DNA of 64,000 nt, from positions 248,001-312,000 of the forward strand of contig CACWXL010000002.1 of NCBI GenBank assembly GCA_902764825.1, read 5' to 3'. This DNA comes from Oscillospiraceae bacterium (GTDB taxonomy: Bacteria; Bacillota; Clostridia; Saccharofermentanales; Saccharofermentanaceae). Below, in pieces: positions 34,115 through 43,282 of this stretch. The number at the start of each line of letters is the position of its first letter. Within the stretch, counting starts at the first letter, position 1. The notes below the pieces were generated by a model, which was not told where the DNA came from, ran no database searches, and saw only the letters and a list, made by a program, of their open reading frames with translations. The translations under genes were made by a program, and so were the position numbers.

Positions 34115-34158
34115 AATTTCCACCTTCATAAAAGAATTGCCAAACTCACATTGGGAAA

Positions 34159-34164
34159 ATTATA
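34159..34164 (-). promoter_or_regulatory. -10 box of the uracil salvage operon
   Basis: TATAAT on the minus strand lies about 45 bp before the first UPRT gene. A matching -35 is poor (TTTATT at 17 bp). Confidence 0.45.
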
Positions 34165-34232
34165 ATAAAAAAACCAAGTTTAATAAATAGCCAATGTAAC
34201 ATATTTGTAATTTATTTTTTGAGGAAACCGAA

Positions 34233-34670
34233 ATGTCTAAGATTCTTGTCAGTGCTTGTCTTTTAGGAATTGAATGCAGATATAAGGGCGACGCCTGCCC
34301 CTGCCGGAAAGTGATCGATCTTGCCAAAGATCATACGATAATCCCCGTCTGCCCGGAACAGGCCGGCGGCCTTCCCACGCCCCGCACACCTTCCGAAAGG
34401 GTCGGAGACAAAGTTATCATGAGGGACGGCACCGATGTAACGGCCGAGTATCAGAAAGGCGCAAAGACAGCTCTTTATCTGGCCGAGGTCCTTAATGCCG
34501 ACTTCGCGATCCTTAAGGCAAACAGCCCTTCGTGCGGCAAAGGCGTAATATACGACGGCACGTTCACGGGCGGCAAATGCGCCGGCAACGGTGTTACCGC
34601 AGAAATGCTGATAGATAACGGTATTCCGGTCTATACCGAAGATGAGGTCGACCAGATTCCCTTATATTAA
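34233..34670 (+). CDS. DUF523 protein, likely TudS-type thiouracil desulfidase
   Basis: A 145-residue protein of the DUF523 family: SACLLGIECRYKGD at the start, VCPEQAGGLPTPRTP (38-52) and ANSPSCG (96-102). Conserved cysteines include 9, 40 and 101. From memory, DUF523 members called TudS convert thiouracil to uracil with a [4Fe-4S] cluster held by three cysteines. This copy is divergent from, and next to, a uracil uptake and salvage operon, which fits that activity. The enzymatic assignment is by family and context only. Confidence 0.85.
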   Translation: MSKILVSACLLGIECRYKGDACPCRKVIDLAKDHTIIPVCPEQAGGLPTPRTPSERVGDKVIMRDGTDVTAEYQKGAKTALYLAEVLNADFAILKANSPSCGKGVIYDGTFTGGKCAGNGVTAEMLIDNGIPVYTEDEVDQIPLY

Positions 34671-34695
34671 GCCGGAAAAAACGAATACTAACGGA

Positions 34696-35274
34696 TCAAA
34701 GGATCGCCAGCAATGCGATTCCGGCGACCTCCAATACGACGACCACGCCAAGAAGCAGCACATACATCTTGAGTCTTGCGGTATCGATAACCGGAGCCGC
34801 TTTTTTTTCGCGCTTCTCGGCAGTCTCAACACCGCTGAATGCATCGGCAATATAATCAGATGAGGCCGCCTTGTCTTCTTCGGCAATATAGATCTCAGGT
34901 TCCGGCTCCTGAACGGCAACAGGCTTTTTGATCTTCCGCCTAACTTCCGTGGTGTCCAGTTCCGGAACGAATATCTTGCTCTCCGGCTTGGGAGCACCTG
35001 TCCTGACAGCAACGACCTTCGGCTTGACCTCACCGTAAAGCAATGCCGTGTCCTCGAAAGGATCCATCGCATTTGCAGACTCACCGGTAAATTCAGGCGT
35101 ATCGGAATCTTTGTAAAAGCCTTTATGGCTCTCATCGTAATGAACGTTGACATCCACCCTGCTGCGCCTGTCCATAGGAATATGACGGTCGGGATCAAGT
35201 CTTCCCGGCCGCTCGTAGATCGGCAGCTGACTGGTGCTCTTATTCAAAGAAATGTTGTTTTGTTCTTCACCCAT
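34696..35274 (-). CDS. Tail-anchored membrane protein of unknown function
   Basis: A 192-residue protein with no recognised domain. Residues 1-165 are polar and probably disordered (acidic and proline-containing). One hydrophobic helix (about 170-191, MYVLLLGVVVVLEVAGIALL) ends the chain, giving a tail-anchored topology. A TATAAT box lies only 8 bp before the ATG and there is no Shine-Dalgarno sequence, so the mRNA may be leaderless. It follows the large helicase gene by 28 bp in the same direction. Confidence 0.6.
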   Translation of the reverse strand: MGEEQNNISLNKSTSQLPIYERPGRLDPDRHIPMDRRSRVDVNVHYDESHKGFYKDSDTPEFTGESANAMDPFEDTALLYGEVKPKVVAVRTGAPKPESKIFVPELDTTEVRRKIKKPVAVQEPEPEIYIAEEDKAASSDYIADAFSGVETAEKREKKAAPVIDTARLKMYVLLLGVVVVLEVAGIALLAIL

Positions 35275-35282
35275 CTTTGCAG

Positions 35283-35308
35283 ATTATACCATACGATTGA
35301 TATCAATC
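35283..35308 (-). promoter_or_regulatory. Promoter of the tail-anchored protein with a 14-bp palindrome
   Basis: A -10 box TATAAT (35283-35288) lies 8 bp before the start codon. Just upstream is the perfect palindrome GATTGATATCAATC (35295-35308), in the spacer/-35 region, which could be an operator. It overlaps the last codons of the helicase gene. Confidence 0.5.
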
Positions 35309-38300
35309 TGTTCCTTTGACAAAACCGTCATCGTCCAATATCAGGAGCTGCTGGCGGATGCAGTAATCCACGGCTCTCTTTCCGAGCTTGTAATTATCCG
35401 AATCAACCGGAGCTCTCGATAATCCCATCGCCTTTGCAGTCTCGACGATAAGGCTCTCATAGGGCATGCCGTACTGTGATACAGCAAGATACCTTGAAGC
35501 GCAGGCTGCTTCCTGAACAGGAATGTCGCAAGCCTTTCTGGGCTTTTCGCCTTCAGCCGGGACACGGTAATTATCCATTACCTTGCCCATCTCAGTGCCG
35601 TCTTTCCACAGGAAGATCACTTCGTCGTCTTCATCCGATTCAAGATCGAGTTTTTGTGCCGTATAGTGGATCTTCGCGCTCTTCTCGATACTCTTTATCA
35701 GATACGAGCAGCGTTCACGGAGCTTAGGCGTCATCTTGGCGATTCCTGCCAGTGCGATCAGTTCTTTCGCGAGCACGTCAGAACTTACAGGTGATTCCTG
35801 ATCGACGATCGATATAACGCATTCCTGAAGTCTGGGCGTATTTCTCGGATCACAGAACTCAGCAGCCGTCATCGCCTTGAGCGTGATGCAGGAAGCCTTA
35901 TAAACCAATTCCGGAGAGCCTTCTGCCCTTATGTCGTCAGTTTTTTTTTGAGCCTGATCTTCCGATCCGTCTGAATCTTCGGTTTCTTCTTCAGGTGTTA
36001 CTCCGTAGATCGTAACTTGAGGATCGGATCTTCCCTCCTCAGGATCAAGGGATTCCGTTTCCGAAGGCTCTTCAGTTCCTTCAGAAGGTACATCGGAAGG
36101 TGTCTCTTCTGCCGGAGTCTCTTCAGCTTTCTTTGAATCGTTGATTATCGCTACGAGCTTCTCGAATACACTGTCAGGATTCTCCCACCACTCGAGAGAC
36201 CATATCCTTACGATATTCCAGCCAAAGCCCTTGAGCATTGAGAGCTGGGATACTTCTCTTGAAGTGGTTGTTCCGGAAGCGGCATATACAGGGCCGTCCA
36301 AGAGGATACCGAGGCAGTATGTACCGTCCTTCTCGGGCGATACGACACCGATATCGATCTTAAATCCGGACTTGCCTACGCCCTTGTCAGTGTCGTAGCC
36401 GATCGCCTTAAACCTTGCGCAGATATCGTCAGCGATACCCGTGAAGGACGCATTGCGGTCGATAAGAGGCGTGCCGGAGCTGTCTGAAGAACTGCCCGTG
36501 GAAGCGATATCCTGATCCCAGATCGTGCTTCCTGATGCATACTGGAGGAATCTCTTAAATGCCTTGACACCTTCAGATGCAGTATCGTTGATGCGGATCT
36601 CTTCAGGCGAGATAGACGAGAATACTTTCATCTCGATCCTTGATCTCGTAACGGCAACATTGAGTCTTCTCCATCCGCCGTCCCTGTTCAGAGGACCGAA
36701 GTTCATGATGAGCTTGCCTGTCTCGTCCTTGCCGTATCCTATCGAGAACAGGATAACGTCACGTTCATCACCCTGAACATTCTCAAGGTTCTTAACGAAT
36801 ATCGGCTCTTCACTTCCGAATGCCCATTTCTCGAGAACGGGATCCTTGCTTGCAGCTTCATCAAGAAGGTCTTCGATAAGCGACTGCTGCTGGATATTGA
36901 ACGTAACGACACCGACGCTGTACCCGGCGAGTTTCGGATCGTGAGCTCTCTTTATGATCTCATCGATAACCGCCTGAGCTTCGACCTTGTTTGTTCTGGT
37001 CTTGCCGGAATCGAAAGAACCTCCGCAGTCGACCATCGTAACCTTCGACATCCTGTCATCCGGCGACGGGAATGTATAGAGTCTTCCGTCGTAGAATGCC
37101 TTGTTGGAGAACGTGATAAGGCTCTCGTGACGGCTCCTGTAGTGCCATGCGAGGAACATCTGCGGCATTGAGATCGCAAGGCAGTCGTCGAGGATGCTCT
37201 CCAGGTCATCTGTCTCGAAATCATCATCACCGTCATCGACCTGCTCCATGAAGAATGACGTAGGCGGCATCTGCTTAGGGTCGCCTACGATAACGGCTTC
37301 CTTACCTCTTGCGATAACGCCTATTGCCTTGCATGTAGGCAGCTGAGATGCCTCGTCGAATACGACTATGTCGAACATTCCGCACTTATCGGGATCCAAG
37401 AACTGCGCGCATGACAGAGGACTCATGAGCACGCACGGACAGAGCTTTAAGATGAGCTCGCCGATCTGCGTAAAGAGCGTTCTTATCGATACGCCTCTTC
37501 CGCCTGCCTTGATCGCATGCTGCAGGATTCCCAATGCAGAAGATACATTCGCATCTTTGCTCAAGTCAGGAAGGTTCCTTGCGATCTTTAAGTAGATCTC
37601 CTGTCTCGTGAGCTTTTCGAAATCGTCGTTGACCTTTGAAAGTTCGCTTATCTTCTGCTCGAAAACAAGACCCGAGAAAGTCCTCAATACTTCAGAGTTG
37701 TCGATGATCATCGTTATGAGCAGCGCACTGTAGCCCTTTCTGAAAGAGCCCGTGATCTCATCACCGGTGATCATGCCGTTACCGTAACCCGTAACGATGT
37801 TGGAGATCTTATACTGGCTGCACTTGGAGGCCATGAGATTGAACTGCATCCTGTCTCTTAAGAAATCGCTGTCAGTTTTAAGAGTCTCTGCCATCTGCTT
37901 CTTGGTCTCAAGAAGAGCTGCAGCAGGTTCGAATGCGCCGTACTCCAAGCCGTAAGCCGCATTGAGCTCATCGTAGGAAGCCTTATAAGCGGCTGACTTG
38001 GTATTAAAAGCATTTGCAGCATCTGTAACAAGGACGTCACCGCTGCCGATGAGTTTGCGAAGTGATCCGGTGGGATCGAAAGGAGCAAACTCGGCAAATA
38101 CAGAGTGTGCATTCTCATTGACCGATTCGAAATAAGCGATGTCGAATCCCGGGAAAGCAGCGCCCGGATTATAGAGCTCTCCAAGATAACCTCTTGCGAG
38201 TGTTATATAGTTCATCGCATTCTGAACCGAATTCTTATAATCGGAAAGGAGCTTGAAGTCCTGCTCAAGCACTTCTTTGCGGTTGCCCTTTATATCGTAA

Positions 38301-40486
38301 GCCTTTACCTTCTTGTAGACCGCATTCTCAGCCATGCCCCTCACAAGAGCATTCTTTGCCTTTGCAGTAACGATCTCACTAAGGAGCGCTGCGCCGTCAA
38401 GATCTAAGAATCCGGGCTGGTATACGGACAGGATCGCGTCACGCTTTGCGACCGCATCCTTGCAGCTTACGATAGTGTCTCTCAAAGTAAGATATGCGCT
38501 GTCCGTATCGTCGCAGCAGATCATGCCTTTAGGAAGATTAAGTCCCTTGATCTTTGAGATCAATGCGCTGCATGAACTGAGACCGGAGATCCTTGCGATA
38601 GTCTTGGGCTCTCCCGGAATACGGCAGTTGTTCTGTACAAGGAGCGCGTCGAATGCATCAATGCTTGCGGCGAATTCATCATAAGCCTTGATAAAAGCAT
38701 CAGCGATCACAGGCAGCCTGCTCTTGACGTCCTGTGAATAAGCAGATGACTTAACGAACGGAAGCTTGCCGTTAAGATGTGTTGAAGATGCAACGAGTTC
38801 GCCTAAGGATGACTCGATCTCTTTGACCCTGTCAGCGTTAAGTTCATTTACAAAGCCTTCGTCAAAAGCACCGCAATTCGGAGCCGTCTGATTGCTTGCG
38901 TAAACATTGATGAGTTCATAAAGAGACATTCCGCAGCCGCGCTTTACATGGAGCTCATCCACGTATTTGTCGAGTTCTCTTCTCTTGGCCGCGATATCTT
39001 CGAGTGCCTTATTGTAATCGCCGTCACCCTTGGCTTTAAGACTTACTTCGCTTGCGATCTTGAGCTGGTCGAGAACATAACTCTTACGCACTTTGTTCGA
39101 ATGAAGTTCAAGGCAGAAAGGCGCGATGCCGATCTTCTCCAGACGCTTATATACGACGTCCAATGCAGCCTTTTTCTCGGCCGCGAAAAGAACCTTCTTG
39201 CCGTTTGCAAGACAGTTCGCGATTATCGATGTGATGGTCTGTGATTTACCTGTTCCCGGAGGGCCGTGAAGTACAAAGCTCGTGCCTTCGCCCGCACGCT
39301 TTATAGCAGCAAGCTGAGATGCATCGGCAACGATCGGAAGATAGACATCCTCTTCAGAAACCTTGCCTGTAGAAGAGATGTCTTCATAATCCCATTCGAG
39401 CTGTCCGTTGATAAGGCTCTTAACGATCTTGTTCTGCGCGATCTCATTCCTGTGGCTGTGCATGTCATTCCACATAACGAACTGCGAGAACGAGAAAAGG
39501 CCGAGCACGCATGACTCAACTACTTCCCACGTCTTAAGAGGCTTTACGACTTCCCTGATCTGCTCAAAGATCTTCGGAACGTCAACACCGTTCTCATCTG
39601 TAGGAAGTTCCTTGCTGAACGAATCGAAATCGATCTTGAAGTCCTGTCTCAATTTCTCTGAGACGGTAACGTTGAACTGGACGTCCTCGTCCCTTCTTCT
39701 CATCGTATACTTGATGCCGAACTTCTTAACGAGTTCTACGGGGATCAAAAGGATAGGCGCATAGCAGGGTTCCTTTCTGTCCTTCTCGTACCACTTCAGA
39801 AATCCGCAAGCCAGGAACAATGTATTGGCGCCATTCTCCTCCATAGAAGTCTTGGCACCTCTGTAAAGCGTCTTGATATTCTTATCGAGCACCGCATTAG
39901 TAAGAGATGAGACGAGCACGCCCTTCTCATACTGCTTCTCTATGTATTCGCGGAATTCATTTATGTCAGGAAGATCTTCGATAGCATAATCTTTTGCAGG
40001 GATCTTCTTGATCTTCTTCTTTTTCGCAGTAGTCTTGGCAGCAGCTGCCGCATCGGCTTCCTGAACAGGCTTTTCTTCAGTCGTCTTATCAGCAGGCTCT
40101 TCAGGCTTTTCTTCGGCCTTCTCCGTCTCTTCTTCCGGCTTCCCGGCTTCTTCTACAGGCTTCTCAGCTTCAGCTGCCAAAGCCTCTACGGGAGTCGGCT
40201 CAGCATTTTCTTCAACGGGCTTTACCGCATCAGGGACTTCCGCTGATCCGGTCTCTTCAGAAGTCGCTTCCTCTTCATCCTCTTCCTCGTCGCCTCTGGA
40301 GATGATCGAGAAGTTCTTCTCCTGGGCTATATAATCTTCGATCTTCGCACAGTCAGGGACGAACAGCGGAATGCTTGTTCCCTTGATCCTCAGATTAAGA
40401 AGTGAATTACGGGTACTTAAGTCAAGGAGTTTGCGCTCCCACAGATCGAATTTGACGTTGCTTCGTTCAAGATTGAGTTCACCCAT
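35303..40486 (-). CDS. Hhe-like giant helicase-nuclease (DUF4011, SF1 helicase, Vsr/MTES_1575, DUF3320)
   Basis: A 1727-residue protein. Domain order: DUF4011 signature (WERKLLDLSTRNSLLNLR, 16-33), split by an acidic and Pro/Ala/Lys-rich stretch (about 65-168); SF1 helicase with Walker A GPPGTGKS (408-415), DEASQLP and GDPKQMPP; C-terminal helicase motifs NVQGDERDV and LNVAVTRSR; a Vsr/MTES_1575-like nuclease (FKIDIGVV...GWNIVRIWSLEWW); and a DUF3320 region near the end. This order matches what I remember as the single-gene Hhe antiphage system. In the nuclease, GILLDG replaces the more usual GIECDG, so one acidic residue is missing. GGAGG precedes the ATG. It follows the YgjP-like gene by 41 bp. 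Confidence 0.85.
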   Translation of the reverse strand: MGELNLERSNVKFDLWERKLLDLSTRNSLLNLRIKGTSIPLFVPDCAKIEDYIAQEKNFSIISRGDEEEDEEEATSEETGSAEVPDAVKPVEENAEPTPVEALAAEAEKPVEEAGKPEEETEKAEEKPEEPADKTTEEKPVQEADAAAAAKTTAKKKKIKKIPAKDYAIEDLPDINEFREYIEKQYEKGVLVSSLTNAVLDKNIKTLYRGAKTSMEENGANTLFLACGFLKWYEKDRKEPCYAPILLIPVELVKKFGIKYTMRRRDEDVQFNVTVSEKLRQDFKIDFDSFSKELPTDENGVDVPKIFEQIREVVKPLKTWEVVESCVLGLFSFSQFVMWNDMHSHRNEIAQNKIVKSLINGQLEWDYEDISSTGKVSEEDVYLPIVADASQLAAIKRAGEGTSFVLHGPPGTGKSQTITSIIANCLANGKKVLFAAEKKAALDVVYKRLEKIGIAPFCLELHSNKVRKSYVLDQLKIASEVSLKAKGDGDYNKALEDIAAKRRELDKYVDELHVKRGCGMSLYELINVYASNQTAPNCGAFDEGFVNELNADRVKEIESSLGELVASSTHLNGKLPFVKSSAYSQDVKSRLPVIADAFIKAYDEFAASIDAFDALLVQNNCRIPGEPKTIARISGLSSCSALISKIKGLNLPKGMICCDDTDSAYLTLRDTIVSCKDAVAKRDAILSVYQPGFLDLDGAALLSEIVTAKAKNALVRGMAENAVYKKVKAYDIKGNRKEVLEQDFKLLSDYKNSVQNAMNYITLARGYLGELYNPGAAFPGFDIAYFESVNENAHSVFAEFAPFDPTGSLRKLIGSGDVLVTDAANAFNTKSAAYKASYDELNAAYGLEYGAFEPAAALLETKKQMAETLKTDSDFLRDRMQFNLMASKCSQYKISNIVTGYGNGMITGDEITGSFRKGYSALLITMIIDNSEVLRTFSGLVFEQKISELSKVNDDFEKLTRQEIYLKIARNLPDLSKDANVSSALGILQHAIKAGGRGVSIRTLFTQIGELILKLCPCVLMSPLSCAQFLDPDKCGMFDIVVFDEASQLPTCKAIGVIARGKEAVIVGDPKQMPPTSFFMEQVDDGDDDFETDDLESILDDCLAISMPQMFLAWHYRSRHESLITFSNKAFYDGRLYTFPSPDDRMSKVTMVDCGGSFDSGKTRTNKVEAQAVIDEIIKRAHDPKLAGYSVGVVTFNIQQQSLIEDLLDEAASKDPVLEKWAFGSEEPIFVKNLENVQGDERDVILFSIGYGKDETGKLIMNFGPLNRDGGWRRLNVAVTRSRIEMKVFSSISPEEIRINDTASEGVKAFKRFLQYASGSTIWDQDIASTGSSSDSSGTPLIDRNASFTGIADDICARFKAIGYDTDKGVGKSGFKIDIGVVSPEKDGTYCLGILLDGPVYAASGTTTSREVSQLSMLKGFGWNIVRIWSLEWWENPDSVFEKLVAIINDSKKAEETPAEETPSDVPSEGTEEPSETESLDPEEGRSDPQVTIYGVTPEEETEDSDGSEDQAQKKTDDIRAEGSPELVYKASCITLKAMTAAEFCDPRNTPRLQECVISIVDQESPVSSDVLAKELIALAGIAKMTPKLRERCSYLIKSIEKSAKIHYTAQKLDLESDEDDEVIFLWKDGTEMGKVMDNYRVPAEGEKPRKACDIPVQEAACASRYLAVSQYGMPYESLIVETAKAMGLSRAPVDSDNYKLGKRAVDYCIRQQLLILDDDGFVKGTD

Positions 40487-40527
40487 AAGTGATTCCTCCG
40501 GATGCAGTTATCAAATTTAATTATATA

Positions 40528-41250
40528 TTATTTTGAAGCGTTTGAATTAAGCCTTTTTCGCAGTTCTTTATAATCCGGAACGATATCTGCGACTATAGCC
40601 CAGAAACGGCTTGAATGATTGGGTTCGATAAAATGCGCGAACTCATGGACCACGACATATCTGATTATCTCCCTGTCCTTCTCGAAAAGCCTGTAGCTAA
40701 ACTTGAGCTCGCCTCTTTTGGCAAAGCACTCGCCCCAGAAAGATTTATATTCGCCTAATGTGATCTTCTTCGGTGAAGCAACACCGCGGCGTTCGAACAG
40801 CGGATACATCTCATTGCAAAGATCAACGATAACACTCCTGATGCAGCGTCTTCTCCACTTCTCGTAGGTCATGTATCTGATGCGGTAATCAGACGTATCT
40901 GTTACTTCAAGCGTAATGACGCCGTCTTCTGCGCGGCATGAATTTTTCGAGCTTGCCAAGACCTTAAGAACATAAGGCTTACCAAGGATCGTAAACACCT
41001 CGCCGTCGACAAATTGCCTCGACAGGCTCTTGGTCTTCTCGTCATTGATGACTGAATCCAGAGACTTCAGAAGATAGTCCTGCTTGGAGATAATGAATGC
41101 CTCTGCCTCACTGACCGAAGCGTAATAAGGCAGCGAACAGTATAAAGTCCCGTCGCGCCTTACGCGGACGTTGATGTTCCTGATTCTCTTGCGTTCGAAT
41201 TCGACCGTGACTTCACGTGACCCGAGAACGAGTTTACGGACAGAGGCCAT
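40528..41250 (-). CDS. YgjP/DUF45-type zinc metallopeptidase-like protein
   Basis: A 240-residue protein of the YgjP (DUF45) family. The zinc motif is VVHEFAHFIEPNHSSRFW (His-Glu-x-x-His with a downstream His). It also has the family segments KKITLGEYKSFWGEC and GELKFSYRL. It is 9 bp after the acyl-CoA ligase gene and 41 bp before the helicase, so the three are likely cotranscribed. Such proteins often sit near restriction or defence genes, but the substrate is unknown. Confidence 0.88.
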   Translation of the reverse strand: MASVRKLVLGSREVTVEFERKRIRNINVRVRRDGTLYCSLPYYASVSEAEAFIISKQDYLLKSLDSVINDEKTKSLSRQFVDGEVFTILGKPYVLKVLASSKNSCRAEDGVITLEVTDTSDYRIRYMTYEKWRRRCIRSVIVDLCNEMYPLFERRGVASPKKITLGEYKSFWGECFAKRGELKFSYRLFEKDREIIRYVVVHEFAHFIEPNHSSRFWAIVADIVPDYKELRKRLNSNASK

Positions 41251-41259
41251 AGAGATCCT

Positions 41260-43125
41260 TTAATTAGACTTGATCAGCTTATCGAAGTTCTTGCCGTTTA
41301 CAGCGGTCATCGTGTAACCTAACTCGGCAAGGCGGGATTCGATATGCTCCTGCTCCTTGGGACGCTTTATCTTAAGAGTCGTTGTCTTGATCATGTCTTC
41401 TTCGGAGAAGACATAATTGCGGACGATCTTATACTGAGGCATCTTGTGGTTTGCCTCATGCATCTTGTCGCTTAAATATGTCTCTATCTGGCTGTCTTCA
41501 GCCTCTGTGGGGAGTCCGAGCTCAGCGCCGATGACCTTACGGTTTACAAGGAGCTTGGCGCAGATATCGATCGCGTCACGCTCATTGCGGTTGCCCCAGA
41601 CGAATGCCTCGGCAACACCCTTGATCTCTGTAAGGACTGCCTCGATCTCTTCAGGGAAAGCCTTCTTACCGTTCGTGAGAACGATCATGGACTTAACACG
41701 GCCCGTAATGTGAATGGAACCTGTCTTGTCGATAAAGCCCATGTCACCTGTGTGAAACCAGCCGTCGCTGTCTATCGCTTCCTTGGTAGCCTCTTCATTC
41801 TCGTAATAACCGAGCATGACACAGTCGGACTTTGTAAGGATCTCGCCTACTGCCTTAGGGCCCTTGCCCTCAGCGTCTATTGCAACAGTAATGCCGGGCA
41901 GAGGACGTCCTACCGAACCGTGAACATTGCATACTTCATTTGTAACGGAGATAACCGGTGAGGTCTCTGTAAGACCGTAACCCATATAGAACTGGAGACC
42001 GAAATCCGTAAATGCGTCGATGTATCTCTTGTCGATACCTGCACCGCCGATAACTACCATGCGGAGATTGCCGCCGAGCTTATCCAGGATGTCCTTGAAC
42101 ACATTGCGTCTGACATCAAGGCCGCACTTCTTTAAGAATCTCGTAACGGGCCTTGCAACGGAAATGATCCTTTCCTTGCCGGATGCCTTGATACCGTCTT
42201 CGATCTTCGCATAGATGTTCTCGAAAAGGAGCGGAACGGAAATACATACATTCGGCTTCCATTCCTCCATGTTCTTAACGATATATCTTAAGCCGTCGCA
42301 CATGCAGATGCACGCGCCGCATGCGAGGATAAAGAAATCGCAGGTATTCTCAAACGTGTGATGCAACGGAAGGATCGAGAATGCCCTGTCCCCTCTTCTT
42401 ACATCAAGCGTCTGGGCTATCGAATAAACGTTGCTCATGATATTCGTATGCGAGAGCAATACACCCTTACTCATTGAGGTCGTACCTGAAGTAAAGAGAA
42501 TGATCTTTGCCTCATTGACATCGATATCCGTATCTTCGAACTTCGTGTCGCCCGCTTCCCTTAAGAAATTACCGTCCTTGATAAGGTCGTAAATGTCGAC
42601 GAAACGCTTGTCATCTTCAGGCCATGTGTCATCAGGAGTCTTGCCTGTAAGACCATCCTTATAGAAGATTACAAACATGTCGAGCGGGATATCGAGTTCG
42701 CCTGACTTGATCTTCTGCGCGATCGAGAGCATCATCTTGTGATGCTTGTGATGGTAGAAGATTACCTTTGCTCTTGACCTTACGAGGAGCTGGATGAGTT
42801 CTTCTTCAGGGAGCATTCTGTCCAAAGGAACACCGACAGCGCCGGATGAGAGGATCGCGTTATAGGATACGAACCATTCATATGCATTCTCGCCTACTAC
42901 GGCAAGTCTGTCGCCGGCATATTTGCTGTTAAGGATATACGTTGCAAGACCCTTGATGTCATTGCCGTATTCGAAAAAGCTCCTGTGAACTTCAGAAAGC
43001 TTAGGTGAACGTCTGAAAATAAACGCATCAAGCTCAGAGTACTTGTCGCAAGTACGGACGACCAAATCCCTGATGTCCGTAAACTTATCAGCTGAATAAA
43101 CAGGTGTGCCCTGAACAGGAATCAT
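41260..43125 (-). CDS. Long-chain acyl-CoA synthetase (AMP-binding)
   Basis: A 621-residue adenylate-forming enzyme that activates a fatty acid to its CoA thioester. Motifs are LFTSGTTSMSKGVLLSH (P-loop), YGLTETSPVIS, GWFHTGDMG and GRVKSMIVLTNGKKAFPEEIE. The catalytic Lys near the end is in TTTLKIKRP. It is divergent from a PlsC gene, so the pair may take up exogenous fatty acids into phospholipid. The family also includes acyl-ACP synthetases, so the thiol acceptor is not certain. Confidence 0.9.
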   Translation of the reverse strand: MIPVQGTPVYSADKFTDIRDLVVRTCDKYSELDAFIFRRSPKLSEVHRSFFEYGNDIKGLATYILNSKYAGDRLAVVGENAYEWFVSYNAILSSGAVGVPLDRMLPEEELIQLLVRSRAKVIFYHHKHHKMMLSIAQKIKSGELDIPLDMFVIFYKDGLTGKTPDDTWPEDDKRFVDIYDLIKDGNFLREAGDTKFEDTDIDVNEAKIILFTSGTTSMSKGVLLSHTNIMSNVYSIAQTLDVRRGDRAFSILPLHHTFENTCDFFILACGACICMCDGLRYIVKNMEEWKPNVCISVPLLFENIYAKIEDGIKASGKERIISVARPVTRFLKKCGLDVRRNVFKDILDKLGGNLRMVVIGGAGIDKRYIDAFTDFGLQFYMGYGLTETSPVISVTNEVCNVHGSVGRPLPGITVAIDAEGKGPKAVGEILTKSDCVMLGYYENEEATKEAIDSDGWFHTGDMGFIDKTGSIHITGRVKSMIVLTNGKKAFPEEIEAVLTEIKGVAEAFVWGNRNERDAIDICAKLLVNRKVIGAELGLPTEAEDSQIETYLSDKMHEANHKMPQYKIVRNYVFSEEDMIKTTTLKIKRPKEQEHIESRLAELGYTMTAVNGKNFDKLIKSN

Positions 43126-43181
43126 ACTATTACCTCCATGTGCTTTGTCTTAGCTAAAGCTAAAAGTCAAGCGCAACTGAA

Positions 43182-43211
43182 AATATAACATACTTTGGAA
43201 ATATTTTACAA
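43182..43211 (-). promoter_or_regulatory. Promoter of the acyl-CoA synthetase operon
   Basis: Minus-strand -35 TTGTAA (43206-43211) and -10 TATATT (43182-43187), 18 bp apart. A palindrome GCAAATTTGC (43218-43227) nearby could be an operator shared with the divergent PlsC gene. Confidence 0.45.
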
Positions 43212-43282
43212 TAATTCGCAAATTTGCCTTTTTTGAGTTATATTAGTCGCGTATTTATGACAGAGACCATTCAGGAGTATTT

